Origin: Siphlonurus alternatus
Lineage: Eukaryota; Arthropoda; Insecta; Ephemeroptera; Siphlonuridae
NCBI GenBank assembly: GCA_949825025.1
Contig: OX463780.1
Coordinates: forward strand, 21,718,356-21,782,355
DNA length: 64,000 bases
Direction of reading: 5' to 3'
The translations under genes were made by a program, and so were the position numbers. Positions 36,830 to 51,700 of this stretch are shown piece by piece (the stretch's first letter is position 1; each line of letters opens with the position of its first letter). Under the pieces are notes generated by a model that saw only the letters and a list, made by a program, of their open reading frames with translations, was not told the DNA's origin and did not search any database.

Positions 36830-37993
36830 TGCACATACAGGGGCGTAGACAAGGGGGGGGTTTTGGGTGTTATAACCCCCCCCTTGAGAGCTGAACCTTA
36901 GTAAATTTTAAGGGAAAAATAACAAAAAATGGTACTCGACGGATACGATTTAGCTAAAATTTTATGAAAAATTTTCTTAAAAAAAAAAACTTTAAAAATT
37001 TATATCCCCGAAACACATTGTTAATACATCTTTAATTTTTTTAAAATCGGTCTACAATATTATGATTATTTAAGTATGGTATAATTCTGTTATGATAATT
37101 ATATTATGTAGTATTCATTATTAAGTTATTTTTGTTTTTGTATACGAAAAGACACTATAAAGACAACAATTTAAAGTATAAAAAATGTTGAAAACATTCC
37201 CCGCATGATGTTCAGTATAACAATAAAAATTATATATAGTATTTTATTATTTTTTAATTAATTATATAAGTATATTACATCTTGCAATTGCTAGTTTCAT
37301 TGTCTCATGTAAGTCATATGTATAATACTGTACGTATATATTTAAATTTATTATTGAAGTTAAAAAAATCCGATTTTTAAATGTATTAATTTTACAGTAT
37401 ACTTAATGTAATGAATTGATTTTCCTGTTTTGAAAATTTAAATATAAATATTTTTTCTTGCTCGTACATTAGTACATCGTCTTAAAATGTGGTCTATTTT
37501 TTTATAAGAAAAAATACTGTAGTGACAAAAATATTGTAACTAACTACATAATTAACGATTTACAAATATAAGAAATTTGCTGCAACTTTTCATCGAAAAA
37601 AATTATAGTCCACGTTCCTTTTTCAAAAAAATCGCGCACCATGAAACTAATAAAAATAATATAAAAGTGGTTATTAGATGAATTACTTGATTTAACTAAA
37701 ATTATTTACTCAAGGCTAGTTTATTTATTACGTTAGTGCACGTACAATATTGAAAAGAAATTAAAAAAATGGGATGCAAAAAATGTAAAAATATTGCATC
37801 AGGCCATACATCCTCTATAATAGTATTTTTTAATAATTTTACCCTAAAAAAGGGGCGTGTCCTTAAAAAAAATCGCGCCTGCGGCGGGCTATTGGGGGGC
37901 TACGCCCCCCAAACCCCCCGGTGGGATATTCTCAATCTTTATCTTCAAGAACCCCCCCCTTGAACAAATCCTGGCTACGCCACTGTGCACATA
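36830..37993. mobile_element. hAT-type non-autonomous transposon, 1.15 kb
   Basis: The element (36838-37985) has ends CAGGGGCGTAGACAAGGGG and, from the right, CAGTGGCGTAGCCAGGATTT, each followed by a G-run. It is flanked by the 8-bp duplication TGCACATA (36830-36837, 37986-37993). The 8-bp duplication and CAGNGGCG ends fit hAT elements. No transposase ORF; the 64-aa frame near the right end is G/C-rich end sequence. Confidence 0.85.
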
Positions 37994-38640
37994 TGGCCAC
38001 AAAATTTACAGACACAATTGTCATCGCTTTCATGGTATATACTGATAGCTTTGTACAAACACGGTGATGTGGAAACCGTGCATTGCAAACCTGGTTATGA
38101 TGATATTATGTCTGTCTTTATATATTGACAATTTTGCCAGTTAGAATTTACAAAAACTGGGGTAATATAAAAATTGGGATTTATCTCTGAGGATTTCAGA
38201 ACTCTGTTTTTCATAAAGTCATTGAAATTTGGTGTACAAGAAAAATTGTATTTCTTCTAAAGTTAATTCTGACACAAAAAAAAATCTTGATCGATATTAA
38301 GCTTGTACACCAGCCTGGAAAATGAAAATTTGGATACTGACAGAATTAAGCCTTTTAATAAACCTTGACTAGCTATGTTGATTCCAAGATTTCAAAATCG
38401 CCAACTTTTAAATAAGGCCAAACAATATATATATTAATAATCAGGAGACGCGGCCCTGCAATGCTTTTTCACTAGCTGTTGGGGCTTGGCCGGTTTGGTG
38501 CAATAAAATCATTCTTCAGATCACCTGATGTGTAATTAAGTAATTATCATTATAATATTAATATAATAGTCAAATTATTTTTACAGTGCGTACATATTTT
38601 ACACCATTTTATATTTATTTATTTTATATATATACATACA
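37994..38640. other. gene-free AT-rich DNA
   Basis: Nothing recognised. Confidence 0.35.
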
Positions 38641-38796
38641 CAGGCGCGGATCCAGAAAAAAAATTCGGGGGGGTGCCCTAGCTCCTCATAAGGCCAATGT
38701 TGAAAAAAAAAATTTGGAGTGGAGGAAATGCCTATATTGCCCATGTTAATTAAATCCGAAATTTCCCCGGCCCTCCCCCTGATGGATTCGCGCCTG
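38641..38796. mobile_element. hAT-type MITE (CAGGCGCGGATCCAG family), copy 1
   Basis: Inverted ends CAGGCGCGGATCCAG and CAGGCGCGAATCCATC (from the right), with G/C-runs next to each end. It is related to the copy at 48290-48481 over TTCGGGGG-like runs, GCCAATGTT and the GCCCATGTTAAT or CTCATGTTG words. The flanks are too AT-rich to define the duplication. Confidence 0.75.
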
Positions 38797-38957
38797 TATA
38801 ATATATATTATAGATAAAAACGTCGAGATGCTATGTCAAGAAAAAAATTTATGCGTACTGCAGAAGAGGCCGATACAATCTTTCACAATTCAAATTCAAT
38901 ATACCAGAATCTATAATATATTGAAATTAGACTAGCTTCTCATAAAGAATTTAATTT

Positions 38958-39077
38958 CCCAGTAAACACAGGGTGTCAAAAATTTGTTGGACGGGCACTT
39001 TCGAGTGTTGGCACAGTATTGGCCCAACAGTCTCAGTATTGGACCAACATTGGACCGACAGAGTTGTGTTTACTGGG
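38958..39077. mobile_element. 120-bp MITE
   Basis: Perfect 13-bp inverted ends CCCAGTAAACACA. The centre repeats TATTGGCCCAACA and TATTGGACCAACATTGGACC. TAATT occurs beside both ends as a possible target duplication. Confidence 0.65.
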
Positions 39078-39321
39078 TAATTGTGTATGTTATGGATTTA
39101 TTACAGCCCTTGTATAAAAAGGAATTATACTTATTACAAATTAATAAAGTATAATTCGTATGCTGAATTTGTCTAATTTATATAGTATAATTTCTGAATG
39201 ATTATATTAATATACTAAATTACATGATTAATTATACTAGTTTTATTTTATTATAATAAATTATAGAAAAACATTTTTCCAAAAATAGCATTTTTCCAAT
39301 GTAAAAAAAAGAAGTGACATA

Positions 39322-39740
39322 TTTTTTTTTTTTTTTTTACAAGGATACACCCCTAAGAGCTTACAGCTCGCGGCGGGGTACTGGGTATAGGGACATATAA
39401 TAAAGTTGGTAGGGATAAGGTAGGGAACGGATAGTGGCCACGGCCTGCATGCTTACGCGTCCCAGCATTCGCTGAGGTGAGACTGAGGGAACCGTGGAAA
39501 ACCTCAGTCAGGACGGACACCTCTACTTTTTCTCAATGGACCAAAGCGATGTCCAAAGCCTGGGGAACCACACACAAGTGCATCACTGCACTGGGTGGAA
39601 AGCGAGACGAATTTACCCCAGGGAGGGAGCAGCGTATTTTTTACTTGAAACGGTCACCCATCCAAGTACTAACCACGCTCGACGTAGCCTGACTTCGGTG
39701 ATCTAACGAGAACCGGTCAATGCACTGCGCCACGCTCGAC
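39322..39740 (-). mobile_element. 5S-rRNA-derived SINE with poly(A) tail
   Basis: On the minus strand it starts near 39740, passes through a 5S-like head, an unrelated body of about 300 bases, and ends in a 17-A tail (T-run at 39322-39338). A Pol III-type head, a body shared with another dispersed copy, and a poly(A) tail define a SINE, here of the 5S-headed type (SINE3). The copy at 26340-26742 lacks the head. Confidence 0.75.
39651..39716 (-). other. 5S rRNA-like internal promoter region of the SINE
   Basis: The minus strand reads CCGGTTCTCGTTAGATCACC, GAAGTCAGGCTACGTCGAGC, GTGGTTAGTACTTGGATGGG, TGACCG. This matches the middle of an invertebrate 5S rRNA, including the A-box, intermediate element and C-box region. 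It is not a working 5S gene because both the 5' and 3' stems are absent. Confidence 0.75.
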
Positions 39741-39972
39741 TTCTATATTGAACCCTATGTATATATATATGATTGCCTCGAAATGATTTAAGGAGGGAGG
39801 TATACTATTTCTATAATTTAATAAATTTATTATAATAAAATTAAACTAGTATAATTAATCATGTAATTTAGTATATTAATCATTCAAAAATTATACTAAA
39901 TTAGACAAATTCATCAACATACGAACTATACTTTATTAATTTGTAATAAGTATAATTCCTTTTTACAAGGGA

Positions 39973-41490
<1,518 letters not shown>

Positions 41491-41771
41491 TATTTTGTCA
41501 TGATGTATAGACTTTTAATTGAATTTAAAAGTTGTGTGTTAAATATATTATGGTGCTAATGTGATGTTTAAAAGGACACAATTTTAATTATTGTATTAAT
41601 TTTATATATCATATATATTTTAAATATTGTTTGGGTATATGTGTTTAAATTTATTAAATTTAGGCTAATTTTAATTAGAATTAAGTATGTTACATATTTA
41701 ATGTAATAATTGACGTGATCCATGCTGTACAGCCTATGATCGAAATAAAAATTTGAATTTGAATTTGAATT
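41491..41771 (+). mobile_element. LINE 3' end, copy A
   Basis: The same sequence, inverted, is at 53168-53432. It ends GATCCATGCTGTACAGCC, then TCGAAATAAAAATTTG and a (GAATTT)n tail. The 3' end resembles that of the LINE at 382-1740 (TGACGTGAT, a short stem-loop, TCGAAATAAAA, then a simple tail), so it is a severely 5'-truncated LINE of that kind. No coding sequence is left. Confidence 0.7.
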
Positions 41772-43701
41772 TAATTAAAAATATTAAAATTAAAAAAAAA
41801 ATATATATATTTGTCAAAATATATGTCAGCAAACATGCAAAAATAATGCATTAATGCAGCATTATTATATAAATCGATATAAAATCAATATTAAAGTCAA
41901 GATTTCCGAATTTTAAGTCGGGTTTTTAAAAATTATTATATTTTTATAATAATAATTGTACGCTAGCATAATAACTATTGCACCGCACGTGCTCACCGAT
42001 TTTGCCGATAAGGTTGGTCATGACGTCATGACGCTTTCATTGTAGGTATATACGCATGCACGTAAAAGTCGAATCTTCGTTCGTTCTTTTTAAATATATG
42101 GATCATATTTTTTACTTTGCTCCTTGTGTAATGTGACCCCTGTACACATTATAGCAAAATGATCAAGGTCTGCAGTAGATAATATAAACACATCACACTG
42201 TTTTTGTTATGGTCGAGATGGTCGATAGGGTGCATGGACGTCCCTTTTTCCGCTTGGTAACATAGCAAACGCTTATTTTCTAAGCCATCAACTTATACTT
42301 CCAGATCAACCTTTATACAAGGAAATAACAAACAGAAGTAATTCGATATCTGCTATAGCTTTAAAAACTACTACACTGCATGAGATTATCGTATATAATA
42401 TATTAGAAACATTAAAAAAATACAAAAACATTCCTATATAATAGCAGTTCCTTTACTACTAAATGTAAGTGAAAAAAATCACTTTTTTGTTAATATACCA
42501 GCTAGCTAGGTCAATACTAATTTTTTGAACGTGGTCTCCAGGTCTACATACAATACACAATATACCAAGAAACTTAATTAAAAACGACAAAAAATTTGAT
42601 ACAACAACAAAGGAATTTTTAATTTCAATTCAATTTTAATTAGAAACTTATAGTATAAAAAACTTTTACTATTGAATCTAAATAGAGAAGGTATACACAT
42701 ATTTAATTATGAAAAAAAAAAAATAAATACTGGCGGCACATGTGCTGAATTCATTATCTCATTTTTATAGTTTCTTGCTCGCATTATCAATCATGTTTTT
42801 ATATAGTTTCTATGACTCATTTAAAGCAAAAACTTTGTCTCTATTGTCGAGAGCAAGGTTGCATGGTCAAGACCGACAAAACGACGACGTGTTATTCAAT
42901 AAGGAGCCGCAGTGGTCGGCCGCGCAGTGTCGACGTGCTCTCTTTGCCCATGTTTGGGAGACGAGGAATTCGTGGAGCGTGCTGCTCCATGACAATCACA
43001 AGGCAAGCCGCCGTTGAGCACCAAACACAGCAGCCCAGTTCATTTTTTTCTTAAGGTCTGTCGCTATGAAAAAATGCAACTGAAATTAAATGAGATGTCG
43101 CTACCTGCCTATAGTAAAAAAGATACGGGATTCGGTGATTTTTATTCGGCATTAGCAATGAAAATAAAGAAAATTAAGCGTTTTTGTTGAACTTAGGGCT
43201 TAAACGTGTTGTTTGCCTATGCCTTCTACCGATTCATTATTTAAAATATTCATTTTATATGGAGTTATAGCAATTAAAAGTATGCAACATTTTACTGGAG
43301 AGCAAAAGCTGAAGGCAAGGAAAGAAACAAGGAGGGCAGGCGTGCCGTTGCGAGTGCGTCCTTTACGTGCCATGCGTGCCGTGACGAGTGCATTGTGAGG
43401 TCGACTCCAAAGTATTGTACTGTAAATTGAATAGAAAATAGAAATATGGTAACAGAGTGTTTTGTATACAGCATTCTCTGTTATTATTATGAATTATTTT
43501 TTTTAAATAAATTTAATTTTTGTAGTAATTAATAGGTATCAAAAAATGTTTTGTTGCTTTTTTGTATAATATATAGATAAAGAAACTAACCTAATTTATA
43601 ATTTAAAAAAATACATTATTGGTTTTATATAGGATAAATCTGAATACTATAATCACCAATCGGACATATAAAATCATATATTTTTTATATCCTTTCAAGC
43701 T
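41772..43701. other. gene-free AT-rich DNA with GC-richer islands
   Basis: Islands at about 41980-42070 (with CATGACGTCATG near 42020), 42850-43030 and 43310-43400 stand out from the AT-rich background. The short ORFs over them (91 and 61 codons) match nothing I know. Confidence 0.35.
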
Positions 43702-46251
43702 ATACTTTTTGGTATCCGGAAAACTCGGTGCAGGAAAACTCGGTGCAATTTCAACAAGCTAGGAAAACTCGGTGCACGGTAAACTCGGAGCACGGAAAAC
43801 TGGGAGCACCGCTAGGAAAACTCGGAGCATCGCATATATTGCAAGATCCCTATACTAGTATATGGATTTTGGAATATGTATATTAGCATAAAAATAATAA
43901 AATATAACAAAAATCGAACACATGTAATTTTCTTGTTGCCTTCATACAAAAAAATTATTGGAGGGCTTAAATACTATGAATATCACTAATTCTATATTAA
44001 ATTATATAATACTATTTATAAATAATTCAAATAATTTCATTATTTTATTAATATTTATTGTAAATGAAGGAAAAATTTAAGTGCTTTCATAGAAGGAACA
44101 GCGGTACAGCAATTTTTTGTCCATGATGTCCATGTAACTTTATGAGAACAATTACATATTCTTATATCAATTTTTATTTTTATTTGTTATATGACATTAT
44201 ATATATTATCATTAACACATTGAAAAAAAAATCTAATATTACATATTGCATAAATGTGAAGAAATATATTTTTATTTAATTAAAGGGAAAGGAAAATAAA
44301 TACGGGGCATTCACAAAGTCTTAAGACCACATTTATAGGGCTCGATAATTTAAGACCAGAAATTTTGGGTCTAAAAAGCATGCATAAAATCGGGCTTTAA
44401 ATTATCGAGCCCTAAATGTGGCCTTAGGACTTTGTGAATGCCTCTTAATATGTTTTATACATGATGACGATTAATCATTATATATATTTTATATAATATA
44501 ATATACATGCAATGCTGAAAAATAGGGAATGGTAATAAATTGTAATAATATTGAAATACTTTCAACCGTACATTGAATTTTATGGCGTTCAAACGTTGTC
44601 AACAAGTTTCTTTACTACCTGGATTGAAAAAAACAGGTAGCAGGTAAGGTAATTAGTGCACGTGCACTTGAACAATGGGGCGAGGCGCAGCCCAATAACT
44701 TTCATGGGCTAAGGGTCATCCAGCCTATGACTATGTGGAGGGTGTGGCCCACAACATCTCCTACTAGGCACCTAGTACTGACCCCTCTCCTCTCCCCTCA
44801 TTTCCGGCTATGATGTGGATTTTGTTTCTATTTATAGCTTTGCATTTAATTATATAGATTCCAATAAGATAATTATGTATTATTTTGTACAATTTAAGCA
44901 TCAATTTTTAAGTAGACGAACATTATTTCCTATGTGATATTTTAGCTTATGTGATCAATGTAAATAACAGTATGTTTATATAAAATAAAACACTTTAATT
45001 GTGAATTTTTTTTCCGCATTATTGCGTTAATTAGTATATAATACAATACCTATACCAGTTTTAAAATTTATTATTTAGAAAAGTATGCATGAATTTAGTT
45101 AAAAATTTAAAAGTAAATTTATAGCAGCACATCATATGTAAACATTTTTAAAAGAGTATTTAATTTATGTGAAAATGCATTAAGTTGAACCTAATATATT
45201 TACATATAAATTTATATGCAATGCAAATTTATTTTAATTAAAAATTAGATAAAAGAATAAAATATCTATATAGATGAATTACGGCTCAAGGCAGCAAAAT
45301 ATTATGTTAAAGTTAAATAAGAATTGGTAAGAATAAGAATTGTATAATCACAGATGCAACTATTCTACTTCATTGCATGCACAGCTTTATATATAAAAAA
45401 ATTAAAAAAAAAAATAAAAATATATATATAATATACAATATACATATTATATATATAAATAAATAAAAAAAAATAGAAAGATATCAAGTAAAGTTTCAAG
45501 AGATACATTACATATATATATAATATATAGCAAAAAATTTCAACTGTATGTTGTTTTAAAAGGGTTATTGCCACTAATTTTAGGAGATGGTGAATCACTC
45601 TGAAAATTATAGTAAACCTTTCTTACATTATAACATAAATATTCAGCAAAAAGAAAAAAAAAATGAAGCAAAAGTCAATCTAGTTTTTGAGATATATTCA
45701 GGATATAAATAATGAGAATATCATTGGAAATCAGATATTTCCAGATATGCTGGCGGCCATTTTCAAATCAAGTCAAATCAGCATCTTTTTCAGCTAAAAA
45801 AATTACCCTCTCAAAAACTGGACTAAATAATTACTTTCTTTACTTCAGAAAGTGAACAGTCATTTTGTTATCTATGTTCTGATCTAAATTTTATAATTTT
45901 TTACCATCAAAAAATAATTACAATTCTTAAAAAATTATCATGGCAAATACACAATTTATAAATATTTAAAAGCCCTAGAGAACAATTATTAAGGATAAAT
46001 TACAAATTACGGTATAGTGATGCTCCTCATAGTATTTAATTAAGTCCCCTGTAACTTTTGTGTTTGGAGGCGACAATATAGCTGGTTATATATAATATAT
46101 ACGATATTTTATAATATATGCGATGCTCCGAGTTTTCCCAGCGGTGCTCCCAGTTTTCCGTGCTCCGAGTTTACCGTGCACCGAGTTTTCCTAGCTTGTT
46201 GATATTGCACCGAGTTTTCCTGCACCGAGTTTTCCTACAATCATACTTTTT
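43702..46251. mobile_element. 2.5-kb element with repeat-built inverted ends (Mutator-like?)
   Basis: The end regions at about 43711-43850 and 46110-46242 are inverted copies. Each is made of six units close to GGAAAACTCGGTGCA, with T/A and C/G variants in matching order. ATACTTTTT flanks both sides (43702-43710, 46243-46251), a 9-bp direct repeat. Long inverted ends with a 9-bp duplication fit Mutator-like elements. The interior has no ORF and carries a nested MITE (44304-44444). Confidence 0.7.
44304..44444. mobile_element. fold-back MITE nested in the 43.7-46.2 kb element
   Basis: Inverted ends GGGGCATTCACAAAGTCTTA and GAGGCATTCACAAAGTCCTA continue through GACCACATTT and GGGCTCGATAAT; the whole is about 140 bp and almost fully palindromic. 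Confidence 0.8.
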
Positions 46252-47431
46252 CAGTTTTATCATGTCAATTATCTACTGGAAGGAGTAAAAAAATTAAATT
46301 TATGGAATATGAATAAAATGCTAATGTATGCTCAAACTAATAAAGAACTGTGGATTAATTTTTTAGATGTATTTTTAATTATGTCAAATTATAAATTAAA
46401 TTAAAAATGTGACGTTTAGAAAAAAGAAACTATTTTTTATTGTTATAGTAACTCTTTCACATTGAAATTCAATGTATTTTGCTCCTGTCCGTGGACCACA
46501 TCATGAGTGCGAATGCTGCTATCATGAGGTAGAATGTGCAATTGCCCCGCGCTGCTACTGCTTGCATTCGCGAGCTGCAGTTTTTTTTTCTTCACTTCCT
46601 TCCTGGGTCCGGAGAGGACGGGGGAGGATGGGGAGAAGGGAAAAAAAGAGCAGGCGTTACGTACTGAATGCGTTGCTGTACGCGTAAAATGATCAAAATT
46701 TTTTTAATAAAAGTTAATTTTCAAGGCACATTTTTTTTTATCAAAATTAGTGTATGAAATATATTTTTCAAATATTTATATATTATATATACAATTTTTT
46801 TGTGTGGTTTTAATGATAAAACTCCCTCCAAACTTAATATTTTAAAAAGTAATTAAAATATTCTCGACCTGTATTATATAACGATGAATTTGAAATCTGA
46901 ATCTGTTTATTATAATAATCCTTCCTTTTTTTTTTTTTTTTGTATCCTCTCAAGCAATACTTTTCAAGTGTTTCATGACGATCATCTATACTTGGAGAGA
47001 CTTTAATTAAATTTATTGAATAATAATGAAAAAGCGAAATCAATATACTTTATTATGATTCATAATTTTCCTAATAAAATATAGATTAATTTTTTATAAG
47101 TTTTCATTGTTATATAATTACAACAATTTTCACTGTCGCGCGCAGGTCAGAAGGGTAAACGAACTCAAGAAAATAACTTGTATTTTACTCCCCCAACCCT
47201 TGCTATCCTCATTCATAAACCTTTCTTTTCTTTGAGAAAGGTGAAGAAAAGAATGTAGTATATGTTTTAGATAGAAACCTAGTTACAAACAGACTTCAAT
47301 GCAATGTATAAATATTTTTGGGAACACCACTTTATATTTCATAGGAGAAAATGAAAAAATTGCACCAATCAAATGTAGTAAATTATGCATAATAAATGCA
47401 TAAATATTGCAACATCATATATACATTTTAA

Positions 47432-47500
<69 letters not shown>

Positions 47501-48289
47501 GTATATATAATGTTGTATTAATATGTTTCAATTTTTATAAAAAAAATTTAATATTATATTAAATATTATATTATATTATATTAATATTTTAATATTATTT
47601 TATATTTTGTATCATTTATATTTTTATATACTTTTTTATAAATTTATATTAAATGTATGTTATATTTATAGTATTTATATCACATTAATAAATGCTGCAT
47701 TCATTGCATTTTGATTGATGGTGCAATATTTTTATGTATTCATTTTTCCTGACCATAGATAAGGCAAAAGCACGGCCCGCGATTATATTATATTTGCGTC
47801 GCGCGAGCCGCAAGGCGCCAACCCTTGTGAAAGTCTGCAGGCCAAGTGGCCTGCCTCGCCTGCCTGACCGCTAGCGAGCAAGGTGCAGGCCGGCCGCTCG
47901 TCCCTAACAATGGAACAATGTACAGTGCAGTACGGTACATCTGCGGCGAAAATAAATCAGCAAAATGGCTTGTGAGGAAGTAGGGAAATATTATATGTAT
48001 TTTTTCGTACTAATAAAGTCATCAAAATCTTACCGACACGAATTTATATTAACAGGTTTCCTAAAGATTATATGTATGAATAACATTATATCATCAAAAA
48101 TGGAATATAATTTATCGTTCTGCAGAAGAAGCCGAACAAAATTCATCCAATAATTATTTTTTAAAAGGCATACGTCGCGCCTCTGGTGGCCGGCTGCATA
48201 GCGACAGACCTTAAACCTGTTTATTGGATGGGGTTTTCTAAGCGTATCTGTAGGCTAACTAAACAAAAAGATGAAGCTATAATAGAGTT
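46252..48289. other. gene-free AT-rich DNA
   Basis: GC-richer islands lie at about 46470-46690 and 47760-47930. A (TA)n repeat with one interruption is at 47432-47495. I see no supported coding region. Confidence 0.35.
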
Positions 48290-48481
48290 TTGCCAACCAG
48301 GCGCAGATCCAGAGGGGGAGCTGGGGGGGCTGCAGCCCCCCCCCCCCCCAAAAAAAATTTCGGATTCAACATGAGCAATACAGGCAATATAGCCACTATT
48401 TTTTTTTTTTTTTAACATTGGCCTTATATATGGAGGCAGCCCTCTCCGAATTTTTTTCCTGTATCCGCGCCTGTTGCCAAC
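48290..48481. mobile_element. hAT-type MITE (CAGGCGCGGATCCAG family), copy 2
   Basis: The element (48298-48473) has ends CAGGCGCAGATCCAG and CAGGCGCGGATACAGG (from the right), with a G-run then C-run near the left end. It is flanked by the 8-bp duplication TTGCCAAC (48290-48297, 48474-48481). Confidence 0.85.
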
Positions 48482-48601
48482 ATACACTTAGGTTAAATAA
48501 TGGTGTAGGTAAATTTTTATTCAAGTAAATTAAAGATTAAAAAAGAACAGTTTCTTTCATATGAATGCTGAGTCTGCGGATTTTGGAGCTAGAAAATGTC
48601 A

Positions 48602-48779
48602 AATTTTTGTTTCCGTTTTGTCTCAAAAGAAGACAAGTCCACGTAAAGCTTTTTAGTTTTGATTTTTCAAAACATTGAACTCTAAGCTTTAATTTGATGT
48701 AACAAAAGTCTATGTCAACTTTAATTATCATGCTTTATTTTGATTGCCAAATCGGGAAAATTCATGTGGACACCCTGTA
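48602..48779. mobile_element. terminal fragment of a Tc1/mariner-like element, copy 1
   Basis: Read on the minus strand it starts TACAGGGTGTCCACATG, a mariner-type end. It shares GTCTCAAAA, AAGTCCAC and AAGCTTTAATTT in order with 62011-62192. The other terminus is not seen. Confidence 0.45.
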
Positions 48780-51700
48780 CTATAAAAATTTAATTCCTCA
48801 TTTTTTTTTATTTATTTATTTTTTTTTTCATTCCATTTTAAATATTTTATTCCTTCATTAACAGGTCTACAAATAAATTAACAATGAAATTTATAAAATC
48901 TGCAGCCCAGCTATTATATGTAGTATATACAGTTAATTTCGTATTAGGAATTATTTTTATTGTGCTCTGAATAAATGACTGAAATGCTAGGCACCTACAA
49001 CCCTATTTAACAAAAATATATGACATATTTTGCACCGGGAGCATCAATAAAAATAATTGACGTTTTATTAAAATACCACCTGCAGCACACAGTTAAATGT
49101 ACGTGATCGTTTTCAATTCTTTTGTGCTGTCTAATTTGATTGGTAAAGTTATTGATGGAGCGTCTCAAGAAATCTATTTGTCTTGAACGGTGACTGTTTC
49201 TACATTTGCATCAGCCCCGTGCTGTGGTTCGCCACCACTCTGCGCTCATGGGAGTCTTCAACAGCTAAGACGTGCGATTCCTATCTCCAGAATGAGTTCA
49301 AGACCTCAGTCAAGCCGCTCGTCTCGACTTCGTAATTCTTAGCAATGAGTTCTTTAATTGAACATTTCCGACGTGTATGTATAAACACCACGTCTGTTTT
49401 AATTATTCAACCGCCAATCATGAAGTTTATTTAATTCAATGTGTTTCGTACTTTGTTTTTTCTCAATTTAAAAAGCTTATAGAATTGAAAACTGATAACA
49501 GTGATAACCATTTTTTTAATTAAAAGTTTTTTATGTAGTGCATGCATGGGATCATGATTGCATTTTTTATTGTTATATTTTGCCTTTAAACGTATAATAT
49601 ACAGAATATATAGTATGTACTGTATATAATATAATATTGAATTATATTTTTAATATATTATATATTATGTCTGAATTTGTTGGGGGGTTTGTCCGGGGTT
49701 TATATTCAGTACTCTGCATGATAATTATGGTATTATATTATACATATATTTATGTAGTTATGTACATTTTTCAGACTCGAGTTATATATTGTTAAAAACT
49801 CTTTTTATGATTATAATAATTATATAATACGCATCACGCGCGTGTATTGAATAGACAGTCGAATCCTGCAACGTACTAATATAAATATATTAATATATAT
49901 ATAAAATATATTTTTAATCTAACAATTTTAAACAATGATAAGCAATTCTAAGCAATTGTTACTTCAAATCGATGGTCAAGTGCTTTTGTTGACGTCATAT
50001 ATTAGACATTATTATGGTAATGCCTTTTTTTTACTGCATGCATGGCATCTTCTTCCAATGATCCATCCAAGTCTAGCTTCCAATTGCTGTAGTGAACTTT
50101 TATATGTGACATCAAGGCTGTTGGGTCACACTTGCTGACGATGATCATCTTCATAATTTGCACGTGCGTCGCCTCTGACGTCATGCGTACGTCACTAGCG
50201 TATGACCCGACCAACACATGGGTCTAGCTAATGTGCGGAGATGATGGATTTGATCTGTACATGCAATAACATAAATTGTGACGAAGAGTGCGGCTTTTAT
50301 AGTCGATTGATGATCGGTATCAATCAACCGAACATCTGTAGGGGGTTATGTATATGGCTTGTCAACAGGCTGTTTTCGTATATCATTGAACTTTAACTTC
50401 AATTCTATTTCAAATTATTATGATACACTGATTTGATTATATATAAACATCAGGGACTATAATACATTATAAAAGGCATGTATAAATTTTCTGGACCAAA
50501 TATAAAAGAGTGTATAAAAAGTATATAAAAACAATTGAGTTATATAGAATATATAATAATAAAATATATAACTGCATATTGCAGTAATATTTGCTGGAAA
50601 TTGAAATAGTTGCATAGTGCATATATAGCATTATTTGTATGTTTTATTTTAATTGTTTTACTCAAATACATATTGTGTTTTATATTATTTATAACTTCAT
50701 AATAAATATGTATTATAGCTATAACAATCGTAACATGAGTCCGTGCTTTCAAACACAAAGAGAAGTGAGCAAAAAAATAACATTTTTTTTTAGCACTATC
50801 ACTAAAATGTTCCGTAAACACTACAAAAAAACTTGCGAAGTCGAGAACTTATGACAACCAAGAAAAATATGACAAGAAAAATACATCATATATATTGTAA
50901 AACGCTTGTGGCTATATAATAGCTGTGATTCACAGAGAGTTAGAACGCACGCACAAAGTGGCTTATGGTGAAGGTGCGGCGTGTTTAGCGGGTTCTTGCT
51001 GTTGCAGTGAGCACTATACTATAGCTACGGCAGCAACTATTATATAGGGTGCTTGACCCTGCGGTGACCCGAGCTCAGGCGACCGCGAGCTGTTGCATCT
51101 TCAGGTCGCAGCAGCGGCGCAGCTCGTGAGAGCAGAGAGACGGCCCCAAACGCTGACAAAGTCACGACCACCCCGCGGGCCACCACGATTCAAACAAACG
51201 CTATATAGATTCTGGTAATATTACAACTTGACTTGCCCTATATATTCGTCAAAAATAAGTATTTTTTTTTTTTTAATTTATAGAGCATTTTATGTTTCAT
51301 AAATATATTTGTTTCTTAATATATATATTTTTTATATATATTTATTTATTTCATGCACTTTACCTCAGGCTAACACGAACTAGCTCCACAAATTTCTAAA
51401 TAAGGTTTACAATAATACACGGTAACTTGAGCATAGAACTCATCGGGAGAAACACGGTGGAAAAGTGGAAAATAATATTTTCCATTACAAAATTGGGATA
51501 GAGCACGAGAACACTTTTATTTAGCTATTTTATAAATGCATTAGCAAATTAACTTCATCCATCGATCCTTAAAACCATACTTGAGTTAATATTATTCATT
51601 ATAGTCAAAATTTCTGCTAATTGAAATTAAATCTTTATTTAGCTATACAATATTAAAAATGGATTAAGTCAATTGATAAATTAAATTTGATTTGTTTATT

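Larger units (their letters stand above)
39107..39972. mobile_element. inverted-repeat element split by a SINE
   Basis: Arms of about 160 bases at 39107-39265 and 39815-39972 are inverted copies (start CCCTTGTAAAAAGGAATTAT, with one extra AT in the left arm). They include ATTACATGATTAATTATACTAG. The SINE at 39322-39740 lies in the loop, so it either inserted into this element or was carried by it. Confidence 0.75.

Noticed and set aside
39651..39716. Functional 5S rRNA gene
   Set aside because: Only the middle of 5S is present; the paired 5' and 3' ends are missing and it continues into a SINE body.
43727..43837. Array of 15-bp repeats as a CRISPR or satellite
   Set aside because: The same array occurs inverted at 46118-46235 and both lie inside a direct repeat, so it is better read as transposon ends.
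46512..46575. Hairpin with GCGAATGC/GCATTCGC stem and a TGAGGTAG word
   Set aside because: Only eight end pairs are perfect and the arms are too unequal for a miRNA precursor.
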